Assembly: GCA_013044185.1 (NCBI GenBank)
Contig: JABEUX010000004.1
Span: forward strand, 1 to 32,144
Direction: 5' to 3'
Length of the DNA: 32,144 nt
Origin: Vulcanimicrobiota bacterium
Lineage (GTDB): Bacteria > Vulcanimicrobiota > Vulcanimicrobiia > Vulcanimicrobiales > Vulcanimicrobiaceae
A program made the translations under genes and the position numbers. The notes below the pieces were generated by a model, which saw only the letters and a list, made by a program, of their open reading frames with translations, did not search any database and was not told where the DNA came from. Below, one piece after another: positions 17,784-27,081 of this stretch (position 1 is its first letter; the number at the start of each line of letters is the position of its first letter).

Positions 17784-18253
17784 AGGAGCGTCGTCAACGC
17801 GCGATTCTCACGTTGGTTGCAACGCGACCGATTCATTCGCAGGAAGAGCTCGTCGCGCTTCTTGCCGCGCAGGGTTTTGATGCCGTCCAAGCGACCGTTT
17901 CGCGCGATATCAAAGAGCTCGGGCTGGTGAAGGTGCCGGTGAAGAGCGAGCGTGGCGATGAAGCGCTCTTTAAATACATGCTTCCGAATGCGACGGTTCA
18001 GTACGCCAGTCGCCTCCATCGGGTCGTTGCCGAACTCGTTCTCGCCGTCGAAGGGAGCGCGAACCTCATCGTGCTCAAAACGCCGCCGGGGAGCGCGATG
18101 ATGGTCGCCTCGGCGATCGACGATGCCGGTTGGCCCGAGATTCTCGGAACGATCGGCGGCGACGACACGATTCTCGTCATCGTGCGCGATGCGAAAACGA
18201 TGCCGATGATCGTCCAGCGCTTTCGCGATCTCGGCGCGGAGGGCGAGGCGTGA
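17780..18253 (+). CDS. argR: Arginine repressor ArgR
   Basis: RRQRAILTLVATRPIHSQEELVALLAAQGFDAVQATVSRDIKELGLVKVP and C-terminal GTIGGDDTILVI. Confidence 0.95.
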   Translation: MKERRQRAILTLVATRPIHSQEELVALLAAQGFDAVQATVSRDIKELGLVKVPVKSERGDEALFKYMLPNATVQYASRLHRVVAELVLAVEGSANLIVLKTPPGSAMMVASAIDDAGWPEILGTIGGDDTILVIVRDAKTMPMIVQRFRDLGAEGEA

Positions 18254-19464
18254 GTACGATCGTTCTTGCGTATTCGGGAGGGCTCGATACCTCGGTTCTG
18301 CTCAAACGTCTCCTGCTCGAAGGGAACGATGTGATCGCACTCACCGCCGATCTCGGTGAGAGCGACGCTGCGACCGGCGATGCAGCCGCAGCTGCAATCG
18401 GGGCGATCTCGGCGAAGGCACGCGCGCTCGGAGCGCGCGATGCGGTCGCGCTCGACGTACGCGAACGCTTCTTTCACGAGTACGTTCTGCCGGCATTCGC
18501 TGCGAACGTACGCTATGAAGGTTGTTATCCGCTCAGCGCCGCGCTCTCGCGCCCACTGATCGCAGCGTTGCTCGTCGAAACCGCGCGCGCATACGGCGCC
18601 GACGCGGTCGCGCATGGTTGCACGGGGAAAGGGAACGATCAGGTGCGGATCGAGTTGGGGGTGCGTGCGCTCGATCCAAATCTCACGGTGCGCGCGCCGC
18701 TCCGCGAATCCCCGCTTTCGCGCCCCGATGCGATTACGTTTGCCGCCGAACACGGCATTCCAATCGCACAGAGCGCGGCGAAACCCTATTCGATCGACGC
18801 GAATCTCTGGGGGCGCTCCATCGAAGCGGGCGTTCTCGAAGATCCGTGGGTCGCACCGCCCGAGGATGCATTTGGTTGGACCGCTTCACCGCAGGATCGC
18901 CCCAGCACGGCAGAAGAGATCGTCGTGCTCTTTCGCGAGGGCGTTCCGCTCGTTGCGGGGATCTCGGGGGCGCCGTTACTCGCTCGGCTCAACGCGCTCG
19001 GCGGAATGCATGGCATCGGTCGGATCGATCTTATCGAGGACCGAGTGATCGGTTTGAAATCGCGCGAGCTCTACGAGGCTCCGGCCGCGACGATCTTACT
19101 CGCCGCACGCGAAGCGCTCGAACGGCTCGTCCTCACGCGCGACGAACTGCGTTTTAAGGCCGGGGTCGACCGCAAATACGGAGAGCTCGTCTACGATGGG
19201 CTCTGGCATTCTCCGTTGCGTGCGGCCTTCGACGCATTCAATGCCGTTTCGAGCGTACGACTCTCCGGTGAGGTTCGCGTGCGTCTCTATCAGGGTAGCG
19301 CAACGGTCGTCGGCGTTCGTTCGCCGTTCGCGTTGTACGATGAAGGCTTGGCAACCTACGGAGCCGGCGATCGTTTCGACCACCATGCTGCCGATGGGTT
19401 CATCCACCTGGCGGGGCTGCCGCTCGATCGTTTGGCGCAGGTTGCGGCGGTCACCGCAGGGTGA
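18250..19464 (+). CDS. argG: Argininosuccinate synthase
   Basis: GTG start overlapping the argR stop; VLAYSGGLDTSVLLKRL, GCTGKGNDQVRIE and KSRELYEAPAA. Confidence 0.97.
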   Translation: MSTIVLAYSGGLDTSVLLKRLLLEGNDVIALTADLGESDAATGDAAAAAIGAISAKARALGARDAVALDVRERFFHEYVLPAFAANVRYEGCYPLSAALSRPLIAALLVETARAYGADAVAHGCTGKGNDQVRIELGVRALDPNLTVRAPLRESPLSRPDAITFAAEHGIPIAQSAAKPYSIDANLWGRSIEAGVLEDPWVAPPEDAFGWTASPQDRPSTAEEIVVLFREGVPLVAGISGAPLLARLNALGGMHGIGRIDLIEDRVIGLKSRELYEAPAATILLAAREALERLVLTRDELRFKAGVDRKYGELVYDGLWHSPLRAAFDAFNAVSSVRLSGEVRVRLYQGSATVVGVRSPFALYDEGLATYGAGDRFDHHAADGFIHLAGLPLDRLAQVAAVTAG

Positions 19465-20873
19465 GCGCGGGTTCGTTGCAATGGGGCGGTCGCTTTCACA
19501 GCGCGCCCGACCCGGCGTTGCTCGCATTCGGGTCGTCCTTTGAAGACGACCTGCTGCTCGCGCGGTTCGATCTGCAAACCTCGCAGGCGCACGTCCGTGC
19601 ATTGCTCGGGGGCGGGACGATCCCACCGGAGATCTTCGACGCGCTCGTAGCGGCGCTCGATCGCATCGCCGAGGAGATCGAGGACGGAACCTTTACCGCG
19701 TGGGCGAGGAACGGAGCCTTCGAGGATATTCATGGCGCGATCGATGCGCGCGTTCGCGAGATCGACGATGTTGCGGGGCGTTGGCTCCATGCCGGGCGGA
19801 GCCGCAACGATCAAGTCGCAACCACGTTGGCGCTCTACGCTGCATCGCGCGCGCGGGACGGCCTCGCTCGCACGACGTCGATCGCCCGCGCTCTTGCGTC
19901 GCGCGCTGCTCTCGCGCTCGAGCAAAAAAGCGTTCTCGCCGGTACGACGCACGGCCAACCCGCGCAACCAATTTTGCTCGCCTTTTGGCTGCAGGCGGCG
20001 GCCGAGCCGTTCGTTCGGAGCGCGCGACGTTTTGCGGCGCTCGCTCGCGACGCGATGGAGGCGATGCCCTTAGGTTCGGGGGCGCTCGCCGGGAGTTGCA
20101 TTCCGCTCGATCGCACCGCTGCCGCGCAGTACCTCGGTTTCGCGCGGCCCTCTCGTAATGCGCTCGATGCGGTGGGAACGCGAGATGTTCTGTTCGCGTG
20201 TGCCGATGCGTGGGCGACGAGTTGCGTGCCCGCCGCGCGCGTCGCTGCAGAGATCGTTACCTGGGCCTCTCCGCACTTCGGCTACGTTCGCGTCGGCGAC
20301 GCATCGGCGAGCGGCTCGAGTTTGATGCCGCAGAAGCGGAATCCCGATATCTTCGAGCTCGTGCGCGCCGGTACCCAGCGCGCGTTATCCGACGCACGTG
20401 CTGCCTGGGCTGCGAGCGCCGCCGTTCCGCTTTCGTATCACCGCGATCTCCAAGAGTGCAAGCAGAGCGCGATCGCGGCGATCGAACGCGCCGATTCGAT
20501 TCTTACCGCCTTCGCGCGCGCCTTTGCGGATATCGAATTCGATGTGGAGCGGATGGAACGGCAGGCAACCACCGGCTATACACTCGCGACCGATCATGCC
20601 GATGCGCTCGTCCGCGGCGGTCTCGATGCGCGGCGAGCGCATCGTTTGGTCGGCGAACGGGTCGCTATCGCCGAAGCGCAGGAACGAGCGTTCGACGCGA
20701 GCGATCTCCGTGCGCTCGGCGCGCACCTCGGCGTTCCCGCCCTCGTCGCACCACTCGACGCACGTGCGAGCGTGCTTGCGAAAGTCACCGATGGATCCAC
20801 GTCGCCCGAGGCCGTCGCTCGAGCGCTCGATGCACTCGAGTGCGAGCTCTCCGAATGCGATGCATCGGTATGA
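19461..20873 (+). CDS. argH: Argininosuccinate lyase
   Basis: WGGRFHSAPDPALLAFGSSFEDD, AGRSRNDQVATTLALY and GSSLMPQKRNPDIFELVR. Confidence 0.97.
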   Translation: MSAGSLQWGGRFHSAPDPALLAFGSSFEDDLLLARFDLQTSQAHVRALLGGGTIPPEIFDALVAALDRIAEEIEDGTFTAWARNGAFEDIHGAIDARVREIDDVAGRWLHAGRSRNDQVATTLALYAASRARDGLARTTSIARALASRAALALEQKSVLAGTTHGQPAQPILLAFWLQAAAEPFVRSARRFAALARDAMEAMPLGSGALAGSCIPLDRTAAAQYLGFARPSRNALDAVGTRDVLFACADAWATSCVPAARVAAEIVTWASPHFGYVRVGDASASGSSLMPQKRNPDIFELVRAGTQRALSDARAAWAASAAVPLSYHRDLQECKQSAIAAIERADSILTAFARAFADIEFDVERMERQATTGYTLATDHADALVRGGLDARRAHRLVGERVAIAEAQERAFDASDLRALGAHLGVPALVAPLDARASVLAKVTDGSTSPEAVARALDALECELSECDASV

Positions 20874-21838
20874 CGCGCGTACACGTGTGGGGCGCAGCGG
20901 GGTACGCTGCCGCGCAAGCGATCGAATGGATCGCCGAGCACCCACGGCTGGAGATCGGTTTGCTCGAGAGCAAGAGCCACGCGGGAGCGTTGCTCGGCGA
21001 GAGTTTTTCCGCGTTTCGTCGCAGCGATCTGCGCTTTGTGGAGAGTGGAAGCATCGCTTCCGAGCTCGCGGCGGGCGAGATCGTCCTTGCCGCCGGCGCG
21101 CACGGGCAGGGGCGCGATACGGTGGAGCGCTTTCTCGATCGCGGCGCTCGCGTCGTCGATCTCTCGGCCGACTTTCGCTTCGACGAACGCGCGGCGTACG
21201 GCCTTGCCGAATGGAACCGCGATGCGATCGCCGAGGCCGCCCTGGTCGCGAATCCCGGATGCTACCCGACGGCATCGTTGCTGCCGCTGCTGCCGTTAAC
21301 CGCAGCCTTTGCGCCGCTGGCGATCGTGATCGATGCGAAGAGCGGTATCACCGGTGCGGGGCGGACGCCTGCGCTCGGCTCGATGTTCGCCGAAGTCGAT
21401 GGAGAGATTCGCGCGTACGGGCTCTCGGGGCATCGCCATCAACCCGAGATCGAACGAGCGCTCGCAACGCGTGGTTGCGCGAGCCCACTCACCTTTACCC
21501 CACACGTCGTTCCGCTCTCCCGAGGCATGCTCGCGGATATCTATCTCGTGCTCGATCGCGCTCCCGATCCGCATGCGGTCGAATCCGTGTTGCAGGATGC
21601 CTATCGCGCGTCGCCATTCGTACGGATCCTCGAACGGGGAGGCGCGCCGAGCGTCGCTGCCGTCGTCGGTACGAATGACGCCGAGATTTCCGTCGACCTC
21701 TGCGGCAAGACGATTCGCGCGATCTGCGCGATCGATAATCTCGGCAAAGGCGCCGCCGGCCAGGCGCTTCAGAACATCAACATCATGCTTGGATATCCCC
21801 AAGAGGAGGGCTTTCATGCTCGCAGCGTCGCAGCCTGA
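20870..21838 (+). CDS. argC: N-acetyl-gamma-glutamyl-phosphate reductase
   Basis: GAAGYAAAQAIEW, LSADFRF, NPGCYPTASLLPL and KSGITGAGR. Confidence 0.95.
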   Translation: MTRVHVWGAAGYAAAQAIEWIAEHPRLEIGLLESKSHAGALLGESFSAFRRSDLRFVESGSIASELAAGEIVLAAGAHGQGRDTVERFLDRGARVVDLSADFRFDERAAYGLAEWNRDAIAEAALVANPGCYPTASLLPLLPLTAAFAPLAIVIDAKSGITGAGRTPALGSMFAEVDGEIRAYGLSGHRHQPEIERALATRGCASPLTFTPHVVPLSRGMLADIYLVLDRAPDPHAVESVLQDAYRASPFVRILERGGAPSVAAVVGTNDAEISVDLCGKTIRAICAIDNLGKGAAGQALQNINIMLGYPQEEGFHARSVAA

Positions 21839-23036
21839 ACTTCAAGATCGCATCGTCGCGCTGCGCGGAGGGATCGGGAGCGTGCCCGGCCTCCGCGTGA
21901 GCGGCGTCCATGCCGGCATCAAACGGCGCAAACGCGACCTTGCTTTGATCGTCTTCGACCGAGAGCAAGCGTGCGCTGCGGTCGTTACCACCAACGACGT
22001 CAAAGCGGCACCGATTACCGTTAGCAGCGAGCACCTCGCGTCGGGTATGGGTGTGCGTGCGTTGGTCTGTAATTCGGGCTGCGCGAATGCTTGCACCGGC
22101 GAACGCGGCGATCGCGACGCGCGCGCGACGGCCGCACAAGCCGCAGCGTTGCTCGATATAGCGCCGCAACAAGTCATCGTTGCGTCCACCGGGGTTATCG
22201 GCGTGCCGTTGCCGCTCGACCGGGTCCAGCGCGGCCTCGAACGCTGCGTCGACCAACTCGATGAAGGCTTAAAGGCGGCGCACGATGCCGCCGAGGCGAT
22301 CATGACCACCGATCGCGTGCCGAAACTTTCGGCATACGCGTTCTACCACGATGCAAAGCGCTACACGATCGGCGGTATCGCTAAGGGCTCGGGAATGATC
22401 GCTCCGAATATGGCGACGATGCTGGCGTTTCTCGCGACGGATTTCCCCGTCGCGCAGGGAGAGTTGCAGCGCTCGCTCGCGGCGGCAGTGGACGGAACCT
22501 TCAATATGATCTCGGTCGATGGTGATATGTCGACCAACGACGCCGTCTATCTCTGCGCGCCTCAAGGGACCCAACCTCTTCCTGCGATCTTCGAACAGGT
22601 CTTAGGAAAAGTCGCGCTCGATCTCGCGCTGGCGATGGTCGACGATGGTGAGGGTGCGACCAAGCGCTTGGAGGTACGTATCGTCGGTGCGCGCGATTCA
22701 GGCCAAGCACGTACGGTTGCGCGAGCAATCGTCAATTCGAGTTTGGTGAAGACCGCACTCTACGGCGAAGATCCGAATTGGGGAAGAATCATTGCTGCAG
22801 CTGGCGCGGCGCGGATCGGCTTGGAACCGCATGTGTGGTCGCTCGCACTGAACGATCGCTGTTGGGTCGAGCGCGGAGGTATAGAAACACTCTCCGAGGC
22901 TGAGGCTCACCGGGAGTTAGAGGAGCGCGAGATCGTCGTAACGCTCGATCTCGGTCTCGGCGACGCGATTGCAACGGCGTGGGGATGCGATCTTTCGCGC
23001 GACTACGTCCGTATCAACGCGAGTTATCGCACGTGA
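21816..23036 (+). CDS. argJ: Bifunctional glutamate N-acetyltransferase/amino-acid acetyltransferase
   Basis: AGGAGGG RBS; VCNSGCANACTG and IAKGSGMIAPNMATMLAFLATD (autoprocessing region). Confidence 0.95.
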   Translation: MLAASQPELQDRIVALRGGIGSVPGLRVSGVHAGIKRRKRDLALIVFDREQACAAVVTTNDVKAAPITVSSEHLASGMGVRALVCNSGCANACTGERGDRDARATAAQAAALLDIAPQQVIVASTGVIGVPLPLDRVQRGLERCVDQLDEGLKAAHDAAEAIMTTDRVPKLSAYAFYHDAKRYTIGGIAKGSGMIAPNMATMLAFLATDFPVAQGELQRSLAAAVDGTFNMISVDGDMSTNDAVYLCAPQGTQPLPAIFEQVLGKVALDLALAMVDDGEGATKRLEVRIVGARDSGQARTVARAIVNSSLVKTALYGEDPNWGRIIAAAGAARIGLEPHVWSLALNDRCWVERGGIETLSEAEAHRELEEREIVVTLDLGLGDAIATAWGCDLSRDYVRINASYRT

Positions 23037-24226
23037 ACGATTCCGCGCTCCTCGCCAACTATTCGCGCGCGCCGGTGCGCTTCGTTGCGGGCGAAGGCTG
23101 TTATCTGATCGATGAACGTGGTCGGCGCTACCTCGATGCAATCGCCGGCATCGCCGTCTGCGCGCTCGGTCACGCCCATCCCGGCATCGCCGAGGCGGTC
23201 GCTCGCCAGGCCAAAACCTTGGTGCACGCGAGCAATCTCTACTATCACGAGCCCTCGGGCGAGCTCGCCGGTGAGCTTACTCGGCGCTCCGGCTTCGCGC
23301 GCGCGTTTTTTTGTAACTCCGGAACCGAGGCGAATGAAGCGGCGATCAAACTCGCACGGAAGGCGGCATATCGACGCGGGGAGAGCGAACGTACCACGAT
23401 CCTCGCCTTTAGCGGGGGATTCCACGGGCGCACTCTCGGTGCGCTAGCGGCGACGGCGAACCCGGAGTATAAAGTGGGTTTCGAACCGCTACCGGCTGGC
23501 TTTGCCTGGGCGCCGTTCAACGACGTCGCCGCACTCGACGCAGCGATCGACGAGCGCACGGCCGCGTGCATCGTCGAACCCGTGCAGGGTGAGAGCGGCG
23601 TTCACCCGGCGTCGGCCGAGTTTCTCGCTGAACTTCGTCGCCTCTGCTCCGAGCGCGGCGCGCTCCTGATTTTCGACGAAGTCCAATGCGGAATGGGGCG
23701 ACTTGGAAATCTTTTCGCATTCGAGAGCGTCGGCGTGCGCCCCGACCTCGTGACGATGGCGAAGGCACTCGGCAACGGTCTCCCGATCGGCGCGATGCTC
23801 GTCGATGGCGCGCTCGCCGATGCATTGCAACCGGGCGATCACGGTTCGACCTTCGGCGGCTCCCCCGTCAGCGCGGCGGCCGCGCTCGCACACCTGCAGA
23901 TTCGCGACGAACTCGATCTCGATAGACACGTGCGCTCGGTCGGCGAGTATGCATTCGCGCAATTATCGATGCTGGCGCAAGGCTTTCCAGCGCATTTTGA
24001 AGCGCCGCGTGGGCGCGGCCTTCTACTGGGCTTGCCCGTTCGGGAGCCCTATCGCGCCGCGGAGCTCGCCGGAGAAGCGCGCGAACAGGGGCTCTTGCTG
24101 GGAGTAGGCGGGGGGAACACCTTGCGCCTCGCCCCACCCTTGATCGTAACGGCCGCAGAGATCGACCGCATCATCGAGACGATCGGCATCGTCGCTGCGG
24201 GGATGGGCGTCCTCGCTGCGAAGTAG
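23033..24226 (+). CDS. argD: Acetylornithine aminotransferase
   Basis: GTG start overlapping the argJ stop; YLDAIAGIAVCALGHAHP, FCNSGTEANEAAIKLAR and FDEVQCGMGRLG. Confidence 0.95.
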   Translation: MNDSALLANYSRAPVRFVAGEGCYLIDERGRRYLDAIAGIAVCALGHAHPGIAEAVARQAKTLVHASNLYYHEPSGELAGELTRRSGFARAFFCNSGTEANEAAIKLARKAAYRRGESERTTILAFSGGFHGRTLGALAATANPEYKVGFEPLPAGFAWAPFNDVAALDAAIDERTAACIVEPVQGESGVHPASAEFLAELRRLCSERGALLIFDEVQCGMGRLGNLFAFESVGVRPDLVTMAKALGNGLPIGAMLVDGALADALQPGDHGSTFGGSPVSAAAALAHLQIRDELDLDRHVRSVGEYAFAQLSMLAQGFPAHFEAPRGRGLLLGLPVREPYRAAELAGEAREQGLLLGVGGGNTLRLAPPLIVTAAEIDRIIETIGIVAAGMGVLAAK

Positions 24227-24231
24227 AGCGT

Positions 24232-24882
24232 ATGACTACGATTGAGGAATTGCGCCGGCTTCCGTCACCTGCGCCGCGGCCGCAGGCGCTCGCATACGAT
24301 GGCACGACACTCTGGATGGGCTCCGTGGCGACGGGACGGCTCTATGCGATCGATCCGCTGCATTGGACCGTGCATGAAGAAGTGCAGGCCCCCGGTATGC
24401 CCTGGGGGATGACCGTGGTTGGCGGTGAACTGCGGGTCGTCTGTGGTTTTGGGGAGAACGACGATCGCTATATCTGTCGCTTCATTCCGGGACATGGGTT
24501 TAAAGAGAACGAGAAGATTGCGTGCCCGGATTTCACGGGTTCGCAGTTAGGATATGACGGTGAGATGCTCTTTCTCTCGCAATTTTACAATAGCCGAGTT
24601 CTCGAACTCGACGCTCACGGCGGAATCGTTCGGAGTATCGCGGCGCCGCGGCAGATCTGCGGGCAGACGATTCTCGACGGAACGATCTATTTATTGACGA
24701 CCGCCGATGAGACGAAACCGGAGTATTTCATCACGCAGGTCGATGCGCGCGGTACCGTCCCTCGCACGCGCGATCTCGCCGTCGTGCCGTTTCATGCGCG
24801 GTCGCTCGCCTTCGATGGCTCCCGATTCTGGACGAGTCACCGCGAAGCGCACGAAATCGTCGCGTTCGCCGATCCACGATAA
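24232..24882 (+). CDS. Hypothetical beta-propeller-like protein
   Basis: Repeated 'AYDGTTLWMGSVATGRLYAIDP', 'LGYDGEMLFLSQFYNSRVLELDAHG', 'LAFDGSRFWTSHREAHEIVAF' blade-like motifs; 5 nt after argD. Confidence 0.7.
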   Translation: MTTIEELRRLPSPAPRPQALAYDGTTLWMGSVATGRLYAIDPLHWTVHEEVQAPGMPWGMTVVGGELRVVCGFGENDDRYICRFIPGHGFKENEKIACPDFTGSQLGYDGEMLFLSQFYNSRVLELDAHGGIVRSIAAPRQICGQTILDGTIYLLTTADETKPEYFITQVDARGTVPRTRDLAVVPFHARSLAFDGSRFWTSHREAHEIVAFADPR

Positions 24883-24888
24883 GCGTTG

Positions 24889-26142
24889 CTAATCGAGAGC
24901 TTCGTCGCGGCGTTCGGGCGTTATGAGAAATCCGAACGCCGCTAAGGCAGCTACCGCTACGAGAACGACGATGGCGATCGCCGCGAGCGCGCGCGCATAA
25001 TCCGCGCCCCCGTTCGGTAAGGCAAAGGAGGTTGCGGCGATCGTCGCCTCGATTTGCGCCGCACCCGCGGAGAGCAGGTTGCCCATTTGGTAGACCGTTC
25101 CCGGGAAGGAGCCACGCAGAAGCGGTGGCGATATTTCATTGAGGTGTGCCGGTATGATTCCCCACGCCCCTTGCACCGCAAATTGCATCGCGAAGGCACC
25201 GGTGGCGAGAGCGGGGACGCTGCCGGCGTACGCCCAGAGCGGAATCGCCGCTACGCCCAGCAACGCCGCAACGATGATGCCGACGCGCCGCCCAACGCGC
25301 TGCGAAAGTGCACCAAAGGCGATGCCGCCGAGAATCGCACCGATCGCGGCCACGATCGCTAAGAACGAGACGACGCTCGGTGAAAAACCGTGTTGCTTCT
25401 GAAGAAAGGTCGCGTAGAGATCCTGTGTCCCGTGCGACATGAAGTTGAATGCCGTCATAAAGAGTATGGCGTAGAACATGAGCGGCAGAGATTTGACGGT
25501 TGCGATTCCGCGGCTGTTGACGATGTCGGGGCGTTTACTCGCGGCGGACCACGTCGGCGATTCCTCGACGTGACGGCGGATGAAGAAGAGCAGAATTGCG
25601 GGGAGCACGCCGATGATAAACAGCGCGCGCCACCCCCACGGCGTCCACGTAAAGACGACGAAGTTTGCGACCGCGGCGAGCAGATAACCGACCATGTAGC
25701 CTTCTTGCAGGAGGCCGCTGAGAATGCCGCGCGTTTTCGTGGGGAGGCTCTCCATCGTCAACGCCGCGCCAAGTCCCCATTCGCCGCCCATGGCGACGCC
25801 GAAGAGTATTCGCAGGATGAGAAAGACCGCATAATTCGGCGAAAATGCCGTCGCGAATTCAATCAGCGAAAAGAGCGCGATATCGATCATCAACGGCAAG
25901 CGGCGCCCGACTGAGTCGCCGAGCGCGCCGAAAAAAATTGCACCGAACGGGCGTGCGGCGAGCGTAAGCGTTATCGCGAGCACGATCTCGGGGATCGAGC
26001 GATGAAAATCCGCGGCGATCTTGGTGACGACGAAGGTAACGATAAAGAAATCGAACGCGTCGAGCGTCCAGCCTAAAAAGGCCGCGATAAAACTCGTTTT
26101 CGCTCGTCTATCGAGCGATCGAATCGCCGCGAGCGTACCCAC
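24889..26142 (-). CDS. MFS transporter (sugar/acid symporter-like)
   Basis: FLGWTLDAFDFFIVTFVVTKIA, ARPFGAIFFGALGDSVGRR and GGEWGLGAAL motifs. Confidence 0.9.
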   Translation of the reverse strand: MGTLAAIRSLDRRAKTSFIAAFLGWTLDAFDFFIVTFVVTKIAADFHRSIPEIVLAITLTLAARPFGAIFFGALGDSVGRRLPLMIDIALFSLIEFATAFSPNYAVFLILRILFGVAMGGEWGLGAALTMESLPTKTRGILSGLLQEGYMVGYLLAAVANFVVFTWTPWGWRALFIIGVLPAILLFFIRRHVEESPTWSAASKRPDIVNSRGIATVKSLPLMFYAILFMTAFNFMSHGTQDLYATFLQKQHGFSPSVVSFLAIVAAIGAILGGIAFGALSQRVGRRVGIIVAALLGVAAIPLWAYAGSVPALATGAFAMQFAVQGAWGIIPAHLNEISPPLLRGSFPGTVYQMGNLLSAGAAQIEATIAATSFALPNGGADYARALAAIAIVVLVAVAALAAFGFLITPERRDEALD

Positions 26143-26148
26143 GACTCG

Positions 26149-27081
26149 TTACGGCGAGGCCGACGCCGCCGGGCTCGGGCTTGCGCTCGGACTTGCGCTT
26201 GCGCTTGGGCTTGCGCTCGCACTCGCACCGGGGCTCGGCGATGGTGTCGTGGGGCGCTCATCTCCGTAGAGAACCAGCAACCACGTTTCGCCTTTCTTGA
26301 TCGTCAACTTCGGCGTGAGGAACGAGAAGGTCAACGTCGTTCCTTTCAGGGTCGAGGTATCGTAGGTGCCGATAAAGGTGTCGATGGATTTCTTTTTGCG
26401 ATGAATCTCTTGAAAGAGTTGAACGGCGAAGCCGCGACCGGGGATCTGCGCCTTCGGAAGCGTGTAATCGATGCGCGCTCCACCGGAGATCGTCGTATCG
26501 GCGCTCGTCGTTAATCGAAGCGCCACGAGTGCGACGGTGCCAGCGCTCTTGGTATCGGGCTTCACCATTGCGGGGGCGTCGCTGGTGAGCGCCTCGATGT
26601 GGAGCGTCATTTCGGGGCCCGCGGGGGATGCGCTCGCCTTTGGACTCGGCGAACCGGATGGGCTCGACGAGGGCGAGGTACTCGGCGTCGGAGTTGGCGT
26701 CGGCGTCGGCGTCGGGCTGGGACTTGGCGTCGGCGAGGCCGATTTCCCTGAGGTCCCGGGTGAGCCCGAAGCGCTCGGGCTCGGCGATGGGGTCGGCAGA
26801 TCGAAAGCGAGCACGCAGCTGAAGCCCTTGCTCGCCGGGCATCGCATCCCCGAGGCTGCCTGTGAGACCGGATAGGTGACCGTATCGCCGGGTGGCGGAG
26901 TTCGCACCGACGCGGTTTTGCCCGGCGAGGCGACAGGATTGACACCGGGAGTCGGAGCGAGCCCGCCGGGCGTAAAGCCGTTCGGTTGAGCGGTGCCACC
27001 GCTCGCGAAGTTTCCCGAGCACGCACCGAGCGCGAAGGTGAATGAAAGGGCGGCGATCGCCGCAATCGTTCTCGGCCTCAT
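26149..27081 (-). CDS. Hypothetical lipoprotein with Ser/Pro/Thr/Ala low-complexity linkers
   Basis: N-terminus MRPRTIAAIAALSFTFALGACSG (lipobox LGAC); (SP)n/(TP)n linker and C-terminal SPSPGASASASPSASASPSASPSP tail; ATGA-type overlap with the thrS stop region. Confidence 0.8.
   Translation of the reverse strand: MRPRTIAAIAALSFTFALGACSGNFASGGTAQPNGFTPGGLAPTPGVNPVASPGKTASVRTPPPGDTVTYPVSQAASGMRCPASKGFSCVLAFDLPTPSPSPSASGSPGTSGKSASPTPSPSPTPTPTPTPTPSTSPSSSPSGSPSPKASASPAGPEMTLHIEALTSDAPAMVKPDTKSAGTVALVALRLTTSADTTISGGARIDYTLPKAQIPGRGFAVQLFQEIHRKKKSIDTFIGTYDTSTLKGTTLTFSFLTPKLTIKKGETWLLVLYGDERPTTPSPSPGASASASPSASASPSASPSPAASASP
26156..26244. repeat. Short-period coding repeat (Ala/Ser/Pro tail)
   Basis: Reiterated gcttgcgctcgg-like units. 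Confidence 0.7.
26640..26805. repeat. Short-period coding repeat (SPSPTPTPTPTP linker)
   Basis: Reiterated ggcgtc/ggcgtcggcgtc and related hexamers. Confidence 0.7.
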
